A DNA stretch of 64,000 nt from Candidatus Limiplasma pullicola (GTDB lineage Bacteria; Bacillota; Clostridia; Christensenellales; Aristaeellaceae): NCBI GenBank assembly GCA_018710985.1, contig DVIV01000001.1, positions 62,001 to 126,000 on the forward strand. Reading direction: 5' to 3'. The notes beneath the pieces were generated by a model that was given only the letters and a program-made list of their open reading frames with translations, ran no database searches and was not told the DNA's origin. Made by a program: the position numbers and the translations under genes. How positions within the stretch are numbered: the first letter of the stretch is position 1; each line of letters starts with the position of its first letter. Positions 34,296-41,247 of this stretch are shown in pieces.

Positions 34296-35813
34296 CTATT
34301 CCCCCTCCGCAGCGGTTACCTGCTGCTTTTCGTAATACTCCGCGTACAGGCTGAGCACATAGTCGAGGTTATCGGCGTTCAGCGCGTCGCCCATGAAGGC
34401 GTCGGGAATGTCCTCCACGGGCGCGAGCACGGGCCGGGTGTTCTCCGGGTCGTTCATGGCGGCGTTGCGCGCGTCCATGGCCGCGTCGTAGGCCGCCGCC
34501 TGCCCGGTGATCAGCGAGCGGGCCGCGCTGCCCGAAGCCGTGTTCCACAGGCTCCAGTCCGCGCTGCCCTCCGGGCGGTAGCTCACGCACCCCACCACCA
34601 GCAGCACCAGCGCCGCCAGAAATGCGCCGATGCGCAGTCCGTCGCGCCTCGCCGTGCCGATGGCCGCGAAGGGCAGCCGGTCCTCCGCGCGCCGCTGCGC
34701 CCAGCCCAGCCAGTAGAGCACCAGCGCGCAGCTCATAAGCACGAAGGTATAAAAGTAGGTGTTGAGCGTGCGGCCGTCGCCCAGGTAGTTGCCGGTGTAG
34801 AGCGTGGGGGCCAGCTGCGCGCAGAACAGGCACACGCTCAGCGCCGTGATCCACACGGGATGGCTGAAGCGGCAGGGGCAGCCGCGGATGGCCTCGCTCA
34901 ACTGCCAGGCCACCAGCGCCCAGACCACCAGCAGCGGCAGGGAAAACCAGCTGCCCATCAGCGCCGCGCCGAAGTAGAACGCCTGCAATATCGCCTTTGG
35001 CGCGCTCATGCCGCCGGAAAGGGTGGCGGCGCGCACGGCGTTGCCCGGCGCGGATGCGCTGAAGGCAAAGCAGGCCAGCAGCAGCGCAAAAAGCACAACC
35101 TCCGCCACGCGGTCGCGCCGGCGCACGAGCAGCGCCCGCGCCGCCAGCAGCGCGTCCATCAGCAGGCACAGAAGCAGCGTCGAGTACTTGGCCCCGCCCA
35201 CCGCCACGGTCAGCACAAGAAGCAGCCCGTACAGCGCGGCCTTCGCGCCCCGCCGCTTCGCTCGCTCAAAGCACAGCCACACGCCCAGCCGCACCAGCGC
35301 CACGGCCCACATCAGCGTGTAGGCCACGCCGCCGTTGAACCAGAAAAACGCCTCGCTCAGCTCCGGCACGAACTGGATGATCACAAACGCGACCGCGCAA
35401 AACGCCGTCCAGAAGGCCTGCCGGTCCGCGCCCAGCCCCCGCACCAGCGCCTGCCTCAGGAAAAACCATACTGCAAACAGCAGAAACGTCATCAGCAGCG
35501 CCGTCGTCACCCAGTAGAGGTCCTCGCCAAACAGCGCGGGTTGCAGGGCGCTGATAAAGGACGTGGTGTAGGTGCCCTCCCAGGTGTTTCGGATGCTTAT
35601 GGTGTTTTGCACGGCGGCGCGCACCGTCTCCCAGAAGCTCCCGGTTTCGCGCCACGCCGCATGGGTGCGGATGGAAAAGCCGAAATCGTCATAGCAGGCG
35701 TGGTTGTACGCCGACAGGGCGTACAGCGGCATCAGGCTGAGCAGCAGGGCCGCCACGCACAGCCACGTCAGCGCCCGGCCAGACAGACGGCGCCGCGCAA
35801 GCGCGTGCCTCAT
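34296..35813 (-). CDS. DUF6056-like polytopic membrane protein, copy A
   Basis: Membrane protein of 505 residues with about 11-12 hydrophobic helices. The first outer loop has NHACYDDFGFSI with paired aspartates, followed by W-x-x-TGSFWETV and NTWEGTYTTSF, a pattern shared with the next gene and with the family I know as DUF6056. The paired acidic residues in the first loop suggest a GT-C-like glycosyltransferase or related lipid-linked transferase, but this is not proven. It overlaps the upstream paralogue by four bases (ATGA). Confidence 0.65.
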   Translation of the reverse strand: MRHALARRRLSGRALTWLCVAALLLSLMPLYALSAYNHACYDDFGFSIRTHAAWRETGSFWETVRAAVQNTISIRNTWEGTYTTSFISALQPALFGEDLYWVTTALLMTFLLFAVWFFLRQALVRGLGADRQAFWTAFCAVAFVIIQFVPELSEAFFWFNGGVAYTLMWAVALVRLGVWLCFERAKRRGAKAALYGLLLVLTVAVGGAKYSTLLLCLLMDALLAARALLVRRRDRVAEVVLFALLLACFAFSASAPGNAVRAATLSGGMSAPKAILQAFYFGAALMGSWFSLPLLVVWALVAWQLSEAIRGCPCRFSHPVWITALSVCLFCAQLAPTLYTGNYLGDGRTLNTYFYTFVLMSCALVLYWLGWAQRRAEDRLPFAAIGTARRDGLRIGAFLAALVLLVVGCVSYRPEGSADWSLWNTASGSAARSLITGQAAAYDAAMDARNAAMNDPENTRPVLAPVEDIPDAFMGDALNADNLDYVLSLYAEYYEKQQVTAAEGE

Positions 35814-37321
35814 GGCGTCCCCTCCTCTCCCGCGATCCGGATGGCCTCCTTGCCGTAGTAGGCCGCCAGGGAGGGCCGCACGTCGTATTCCGCGCCCGGC
35901 ACGATCAAATCATCCATGAACACGTCCGGCACGGCGGTGAGCGGGGAGAGCGTGACCACCGGCTGCGCGGGGTCGTTCAACGCTTCCTCGCGCAGGGTCA
36001 TCTCCGCGTCATACCTCGCGGCCTCGCCGCTGAGGATCGAGAGGGCGGCGCTGGGGCCGCTCAGGTTCTGCACGCCGTAGAGCTCCTCGCCCGCGGGCCT
36101 GCACGCCAGGCAGCCCATCCCCAGCAGGCACAGGCTGACCGCCAGCAGCGCGCCGTAGCCCCGCGCCGTGAGCGGCCGGGCGAGCGTCTCCCGGCCGGCC
36201 GCCGCGAGCCGCCGCGCCGCAAAGCCCGCCAGGTAGTACACCGCCAGAAACCACAGCGCCACAAAGCTGATGTAGTAGGTATCCACGATGCGCCCCGCGC
36301 CGATGGAGGCGATGGCGTAGAGCGGCGGGGTCATCTGCGTGCAGTACAGCGCGCCCATCAGCCCCAGCACCAGCCAGGGGTGCGAAAAGCGCCAGGGGCT
36401 TTTCTTCGCCGCCCCGTACAGCGCAGGCAGCACCGCCAGCGTGACCGCGATCAGCTCAAGGCGCAGATACGTCCCCATCTGCGCCGCGCCGTAAAAGAGC
36501 GACTGCAACACCGCCTTGACCGCCGAGGTCTGATACCCGATCACCCCGGCGCGCACCGTGTTGCCGGGCGCGGACATGCTGTACACAAAGCACACGAGCA
36601 GCAGGGCCGTCAGCCCCAGAAAGCGCCAGCGCCGCGGATGCCGCGCACGCATCATCCACACCAGGCACACCGCCAGCATGCACAGGCCAAACAGCCCGCC
36701 GCCGTAGCTGCCGCCGCCCAAAAGCGCCATCAGCACGCACAGCGCCGCCGTCAGCCCCGCGGCGCGGCCCTTCGCCCCGGCCAGCCGCACCATCAGCGCG
36801 GCGGCCAGCGCCATGAGCGAATAGATGAAGGTGTTTCCGATGCCTCCGTTGAACCAGAAAAACGCCTCGCCCGCGTCGGGCATGAACTGAATCATCAGCG
36901 TCACCGCCAGGCACCCCAGCGTCCACCGGCCCGTGCGGTCCATGCCCAGCCGGCCCAGCACCACCGAAAAAAAGTACAGGAAGCACGCGATCAGCGCCGT
37001 GAGCAGCACAAACGTGCCGATGAAGTACAGCCCCTCAGCAAAGATGCCGGGCTGCACGTTGCTCAGCAGCGTGCCCGTATAGGTGCCCTGCCAGCTCTCG
37101 CGCGTCTCAAGCGCGCTGTCCCAGGCCGCGCGCAGCACCGCGCCCACGCTGCCCGTCTCGCGCCAGACCTGATGCGCCCGCGCGGAAAAGCCGTAATCGT
37201 CATAATAGGGATGATTGTACAGGGAGATTGCGTACAGCGGCAGCGTGCCCAGCACCAGCGCCGCCACGCTCAGCCACAACAGCGCGCGCCGGATTTTTTC
37301 CACCCGGTTCTCCGCCTGCAT
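35810..37321 (-). CDS. DUF6056-like polytopic membrane protein, copy B
   Basis: Membrane protein of 503 residues, paralogous to the next gene along its whole length: NHPYYDDYGFSARAH, WRETGSVG and ESWQGTYTGT match the equivalent segments of copy A. It has about 11-12 membrane helices and a C-terminal extracytoplasmic tail ending near a Y-D-V-R-P-S-L-A-A-Y-Y segment. The start at 37321 follows GGGAGGG; ten residues upstream in frame are not favoured. It is the first gene of the leftward envelope cluster, so its promoter probably drives the whole run. Function is likely transfer or export of a sugar-lipid, by inference only. Confidence 0.65.
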   Translation of the reverse strand: MQAENRVEKIRRALLWLSVAALVLGTLPLYAISLYNHPYYDDYGFSARAHQVWRETGSVGAVLRAAWDSALETRESWQGTYTGTLLSNVQPGIFAEGLYFIGTFVLLTALIACFLYFFSVVLGRLGMDRTGRWTLGCLAVTLMIQFMPDAGEAFFWFNGGIGNTFIYSLMALAAALMVRLAGAKGRAAGLTAALCVLMALLGGGSYGGGLFGLCMLAVCLVWMMRARHPRRWRFLGLTALLLVCFVYSMSAPGNTVRAGVIGYQTSAVKAVLQSLFYGAAQMGTYLRLELIAVTLAVLPALYGAAKKSPWRFSHPWLVLGLMGALYCTQMTPPLYAIASIGAGRIVDTYYISFVALWFLAVYYLAGFAARRLAAAGRETLARPLTARGYGALLAVSLCLLGMGCLACRPAGEELYGVQNLSGPSAALSILSGEAARYDAEMTLREEALNDPAQPVVTLSPLTAVPDVFMDDLIVPGAEYDVRPSLAAYYGKEAIRIAGEEGTP

Positions 37322-37367
37322 GCCGCTCCCTCCCTTCACATCAAGGTGCATAGGTTACCGAGTTTAG

Positions 37368-37396
37368 ATTATAGCATGTTTCGCCCAAAAAAGCCA
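37368..37396 (-). promoter_or_regulatory. Possible promoter of the envelope cluster
   Basis: A perfect TATAAT (37373-37368, minus strand) lies about 47 bases upstream of the first gene. The -35 region (TGGCTT) is poor, so this is a weak call. Confidence 0.35.
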
Positions 37397-37514
37397 CACA
37401 CGCCGCGACTTGGGCAAAGATTCCCCGCACCCCGGCCGCGCCGCGTCATAGGATGGTACAGGCGCGCCCCCGCGGCGCAGCCGAACCGCTCAATGCTGAA
37501 AGGAGCGCTTGACC

Positions 37515-38009
37515 ATGATGCTCAACCAGCCCGCCTCCCCTGGTCCGGGGCCGGACGGCCTGCCCACGCCCGCTCTGCCGGACGCCAACCAGCCCGCCTC
37601 CCCCGGTCCGGGGCCGGACGGCCTGCCCACGCCTTCCCTGCCCAGCCAGCCGCAGATCACCTGCCCCGGCAGCTTCTGCTGTCCTGCGGGCTACACCGCC
37701 GCCATCGTCGGCCGCGGCCAGTCCTTTACCGACCTTCTGCTCCTCCATAACGTGTCCTATCAGGCCCTGAGCGCGGCCAATCCCGGCCTGTCCGTCACAA
37801 GGCCGCAGGCCGGCACGCGCTATTGCGTGCCCCCCGCCGGCAGCCGCCGCCTGTGCCCCACCGGCAGCTACAGCCATGTGATGGGCACAGGGGAAAACCT
37901 CTACACCCTCGCCCAGTCGCTGGGCGTGGCTCCCGGCGCGCTGCTGGTGATCAACACCTCGCTCGCCCCCGGCGATTTCGTGCCGGGCCGCGTGGTGTGC
38001 GTGACCTGA
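37515..38009 (+). CDS. LysM-type protein with proline-rich repeat and no signal peptide
   Basis: Protein of 164 residues. Residues 4-45 are a proline/glycine-rich linker with two copies of NQPASPGPGPDGLPTP. Two LysM-like modules follow (about 52-105 and 115-160): AAIVGRGQSFTDLLLLHNV with ALSAANPGL, and SHVMGTGENLYTLAQSLGV with LLVINTSL. Cysteines flank the modules. No signal peptide is visible from either ATG (37515 or 37518). LysM proteins without export signals occur in spore coats, so that location is possible. The start is set by AAAGGAG; a TTG at 37509 is less likely. It is a single gene with a strong terminator. Confidence 0.75.
   Translation: MMLNQPASPGPGPDGLPTPALPDANQPASPGPGPDGLPTPSLPSQPQITCPGSFCCPAGYTAAIVGRGQSFTDLLLLHNVSYQALSAANPGLSVTRPQAGTRYCVPPAGSRRLCPTGSYSHVMGTGENLYTLAQSLGVAPGALLVINTSLAPGDFVPGRVVCVT
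37524..37633 (+). repeat. Two-copy 47-base direct repeat in the LysM gene
   Basis: Copies at 37524-37570 and 37587-37633 differ at one base and are offset by 63 bases (21 codons), keeping frame. They encode the repeated proline-rich linker. Confidence 0.9.
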
Positions 38010-38025
38010 AAACAAGGAGAAGCAA

Positions 38026-38061
38026 GGCGGCCCGCGCCATCCTGCGCGGGCCGCCTTTTTT
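38026..38061 (+). terminator. Terminator after the LysM gene
   Basis: A perfect 12-base-pair stem (38026-38037 with 38044-38055) with a six-base loop is followed by six T residues. It separates the LysM gene from the convergent flavoprotein gene. Confidence 0.93.
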
Positions 38062-38067
38062 CACTGT

Positions 38068-39486
38068 TCAGCTGTCCAAACGGCGGGCCACCTCGTCGGC
38101 CACGACCATGCCGCTCACGCCCGCCTGCATCAGGCCGCGCGTGATGCCCGCGCCGTCGCCCGCGGCGAACAGGCCCTTGATGGCCGTTTCCATGTGGCTG
38201 TCCACCAGCACCTTGCTGGAGTAGAACTTGACCTCCACGCCGTAGAGCAGCGTGTTCTGGCTGTAGAGACCGGGCGCCAGATGGTCGAAGGCCTTGAGCG
38301 CCTCGACGATGCTGGTCAGGTGCCGCGCGGGCAGCACAAAGCTCAGGTCGCCCGGCACGGCGGTGGAGAGCGTGGGGATGGTGGTGGACTTGGCCAGGCG
38401 CTGCACATCCGTGCGGCGGCCCTTGAGCAGGTCGCCCAAACGCTGCACCATGATGGGGCCGCCGGTGAGCATGTTGCCCAGCTGGGCGATGTAGCGCCCG
38501 TACTCGATGGGCTGGTTGAACGGCTCGGTGAACTGCGTGGACACCAGCATGGCGAAGTTGGTGTTGCCGGTGCGCTTTTCCGGGTCCTCGTAGCTGTGGC
38601 CGTTGACCACGGCGATGCCGCCCTCATAGTACTCCTGGCTCACCTCTCCGCCGGGGTTCATGCAGAAGGTGCGCACCTTGTTTTCGTAGGTGTCGCTGTA
38701 GTAGACGAGCTTTGCCTCGTAGAGGTCACGGGTCAGGTGGTCCATGATGGCGTTGGGCACCTCGACGCGCACGCCGATGTCCACCTCGTTGTTCTGGGTG
38801 CGAAGCCCCAGCTTGTTCACCGTCTCGGACAGCCACTGCGCGCCGCCGCGGCCGGGGGCCGTCACCACATAGGGCGCGTAGACGATTTCCGGCTCGTGCC
38901 CGCGCTGATGAATCTTCACACCCGTCACCTTCCCCCCCTCGCAGAGGATGTCCTCCGCGCTGGTCAGCTCCAGGAAGGTGGTATTGGTCTTGGTGACCAG
39001 ATAGTCGTGCATCGCGCCAAGCACAGGTCCCGCGTTCTCCGTGCCCAGGTGGCGCACCGGGCAGGGCACCAGGCGGATGTTATAGCGGCTGGCCTCGTAG
39101 GCGATCTCGTCCACGCGGCTGTTGTTGAGGCCGTGGACGGTCTTGCTGGCCCCGAAGCTGAGGTAGATGTCGTCGGCCTGATGGATATAGTCCATCGCAC
39201 GCTTGTGGCCGATGTAGTCGCTCACATGGCCGCCCACCTCGTCGCTGAGCGACAGCTTGCCGTCGGAAAACGCGCCCGCGCCCGCCCAGCCGTGCACGAT
39301 GGCGCAGGGATCGCAGTGCTTGCACTGCCCGTCGATGCGCGCCGGGCATGCGCGGTGGGAAATCGCCCGGCCCGTATCCACGATCAGCACGCGGCTCTGC
39401 GGCCGCTTCTTGGCCATTTCCAGCGCGGCGAAGATGCCCGCGGGACCCGCGCCGATGATGATGAAATCAAAATTCTTGTTTTCCAT
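38068..39486 (-). CDS. FAD-dependent dehydrogenase (COG2509-like)
   Basis: Flavoprotein of 472 residues. The N-terminal FAD-binding Rossmann motif is [16 protein letters not shown], followed by a cysteine cluster (CPARIDGQCKHCDPC) as seen in the uncharacterised COG2509 group. A second dinucleotide region (VTAPGRGG) and a C-terminal LFAAGDGAGITRGLMQA segment close the FAD site. The reaction is unknown; the cysteines may bind a metal cluster or mediate redox exchange. It lies downstream of trpS in the same direction, 15 bases away, and is probably co-transcribed. Confidence 0.8.
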   Translation of the reverse strand: MENKNFDFIIIGAGPAGIFAALEMAKKRPQSRVLIVDTGRAISHRACPARIDGQCKHCDPCAIVHGWAGAGAFSDGKLSLSDEVGGHVSDYIGHKRAMDYIHQADDIYLSFGASKTVHGLNNSRVDEIAYEASRYNIRLVPCPVRHLGTENAGPVLGAMHDYLVTKTNTTFLELTSAEDILCEGGKVTGVKIHQRGHEPEIVYAPYVVTAPGRGGAQWLSETVNKLGLRTQNNEVDIGVRVEVPNAIMDHLTRDLYEAKLVYYSDTYENKVRTFCMNPGGEVSQEYYEGGIAVVNGHSYEDPEKRTGNTNFAMLVSTQFTEPFNQPIEYGRYIAQLGNMLTGGPIMVQRLGDLLKGRRTDVQRLAKSTTIPTLSTAVPGDLSFVLPARHLTSIVEALKAFDHLAPGLYSQNTLLYGVEVKFYSSKVLVDSHMETAIKGLFAAGDGAGITRGLMQAGVSGMVVADEVARRLDS

Positions 39487-39501
39487 GCGCTGTCTCCTCC
39501 G

Positions 39502-40515
39502 TCATTTCAGGCGCTCGGCAAAGCCCACCTTGCGCTGCACCTTGCGCAGGGTGCGCAGGGCCATGCGGTTGGCGATTTCGGCGTTTTCCGTAAGCACGCC
39601 CTGCAAATAGGCCTTGTCGGCCATCAGGCGCCTGTGCTCGCTCTGCAGGGGGGCGAGGGTTTCGATCACGCATTCGCTCACGCGGTCCTTGAGCTTGCCG
39701 TAGCCCTGGCCCCGCAGCTCCGCCGCCGCCTCCTCCACGCTCTGTCCGGTCAGCGCCGCGATGATGCTGAGCAGGTTGCTCACGCCCGGCTTGTTCGCCG
39801 GGTCAAAGCGGATGTCCGCCTCCGAGTCGGTCACGGCGCGCCTGACCTTGCGGCGGATGGCGTCGGGCGGATCGAGCAGGGAGATGAAGGTGTCCTCGGG
39901 ATCGGACTTGCTCATCTTGCGGGTGGGGTCCTGCAGGCTCATGATGCGGCTGCCCACCTTGCCGAAGTACCCTTCGGGCACGGTGAACACGTCGCCGTAC
40001 ACGCCGTTGAAGCGCTGGGCGATGTCGCGCGTCAATTCCAGGTGCTGCTTCTGGTCCGCGCCGATGGGCACCAGGTCCGTCTGGTAAAGCAGGATGTCGG
40101 CGGCCATCAGCGTAGGATACGTGAACAGGCCCGCGTTGATGTTATCGGCGTGCTTCTGCGCCTTGTCCTTGAACTGGGTCATGCGCTGCAGTTCGCCCAT
40201 GTAGGTGAAGCAGTTGAGAATCCAGGCCAGCTCCGCGTGGGCGCTGACGTGGCTCTGGCAGTAGATGACGTTCTTTTTGGGGTCCAGGCCGCTGGCGATG
40301 TAGATGGCGGCCAGCTCCAGGCAGCGGCGGCGCAGGGCCGCGGGGTCCTGACGGACGGTGATGGCGTGCATGTCCACCACGCAGTAGATGCACTGGTATT
40401 CGTCCTCCAGGAGCTTGAAGTTGCGCAGCGCGCCAATGTAGTTGCCCAGCGTCAGCGTGCCGGAGGGCTGAATGCCGGAAAAGATGATTTTTTTGGTTTC
40501 GGCGGGCGTATCCAT
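39502..40515 (-). CDS. trpS: Tryptophan-tRNA ligase
   Basis: Class I aminoacyl-tRNA synthetase charging tRNA-Trp. The 337-residue length is normal. The HIGH-equivalent is PSGTLTLGNYIG and the KMSKS loop is MSKSDPED, both clear. The start MDTPAETKK at 40515 follows an AAAGGAGG site. No T-box leader is present, because only 22 bases separate it from the upstream transporter gene; it is therefore transcribed with the recJ-DMT run. Confidence 0.96.
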   Translation of the reverse strand: MDTPAETKKIIFSGIQPSGTLTLGNYIGALRNFKLLEDEYQCIYCVVDMHAITVRQDPAALRRRCLELAAIYIASGLDPKKNVIYCQSHVSAHAELAWILNCFTYMGELQRMTQFKDKAQKHADNINAGLFTYPTLMAADILLYQTDLVPIGADQKQHLELTRDIAQRFNGVYGDVFTVPEGYFGKVGSRIMSLQDPTRKMSKSDPEDTFISLLDPPDAIRRKVRRAVTDSEADIRFDPANKPGVSNLLSIIAALTGQSVEEAAAELRGQGYGKLKDRVSECVIETLAPLQSEHRRLMADKAYLQGVLTENAEIANRMALRTLRKVQRKVGFAERLK

Positions 40516-40537
40516 GGGGCGTTCCTCCTTTGAGGTG

Positions 40538-40876
40538 TTACAGGGTGAGCGTGAGCACGATGCCCACGATGATGAGCAGGTTGCCGATCAAGCGGCGCGG
40601 GGTGATCTTTTCCTTGAGGAACCACCAGCTAAGCAGCATCACATAGATGTAGCTGGAGGCCTCCAGCACGCTGGCCACGGTTAATTCCAGCGTGCGAAGC
40701 GCCACCACGTTGAGCAGCATGCAGCCGAAGAACAGCGCATAGGCCAGGATGACCGGGGCGTTGAGATAGGTGCGCACGCCCGTGTAACGGGTATTGTCGG
40801 CGGCCTTTTTGAGGATCAGCTGGCTCACCGCCGAAAGCAGGGGGGTAATCAGGTAAATCAGGACGCCGCTATTCAT
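40538..40876 (-). CDS. Half-size DMT/SMR-type membrane protein, subunit 2
   Basis: Membrane protein of 112 residues with four hydrophobic helices, size and pattern of the small multidrug resistance / ArnE-ArnF group in the drug/metabolite transporter superfamily. The C-terminal EKITPRRLIGNLLIIVGIVLTL segment is the usual EamA-type closing motif. It overlaps the preceding four-helix gene by eight bases, so the two are likely subunits of a heterodimer. A lipid-linked sugar flippase (ArnE/F-like) or efflux role is possible. Confidence 0.75.
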   Translation of the reverse strand: MNSGVLIYLITPLLSAVSQLILKKAADNTRYTGVRTYLNAPVILAYALFFGCMLLNVVALRTLELTVASVLEASSYIYVMLLSWWFLKEKITPRRLIGNLLIIVGIVLTLTL

Positions 40877-41228
40877 GGTCCGTCACCACGAGCGCCACTC
40901 CGGCCAGCACCGCCGCAAGGCCGGCCGCCTTTCCAAAGGTCATTTGTTCGCCGAAAAATGCAAGGCCGAACAGCGCGGTCCACAGCGTGCAGACGCCCTT
41001 GTTGCTGTAGGCGAAGTTCAGCGGCATGCGCCTGAGCACCCGCTGCCACAGAAGCGAATAGGCCAGCAGCGCCGCCGCCTCCGCCGCCAGGAACACCAGC
41101 GTCATGCCCGCCTCCTGCGCCGCAAGGCGCAGTCCGGCCAGCTTGGCGAACACGCTGACCACCGCATAGATGAGCAGCGTGCCATGCAGAAGCAGCATGC
41201 TTCGCGCGTTGGGTCTACTCAACCGCAT
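40869..41228 (-). CDS. Half-size DMT/SMR-type membrane protein, subunit 1
   Basis: Membrane protein of 119 residues with four hydrophobic helices. The C-terminal half reads NKGVCTLWTALFGLAFFGEQMTFGKAAG, the EamA-type loop with a glutamate in the GE motif. The start MRLSRPNARS at 41228 follows AAAGGGA; the longer frame is a shadow of recJ. It pairs with the overlapping gene downstream and resembles ArnE/ArnF or other dimeric DMT transporters, in which two four-helix proteins make one permease. Confidence 0.75.
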   Translation of the reverse strand: MRLSRPNARSMLLLHGTLLIYAVVSVFAKLAGLRLAAQEAGMTLVFLAAEAAALLAYSLLWQRVLRRMPLNFAYSNKGVCTLWTALFGLAFFGEQMTFGKAAGLAAVLAGVALVVTDHE

Positions 41229-41247
41229 CGTCCCTTTCTTTGTATTG

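Noticed and set aside
37524-37633. Start of a CRISPR array or tandem-repeat locus
   Set aside because: Only two copies exist, inside a coding frame with a 63-base period; there are no spacers or cas genes.
40516-40537. T-box leader for trpS
   Set aside because: Only 22 bases separate trpS from the upstream gene; there is no room for a T-box.
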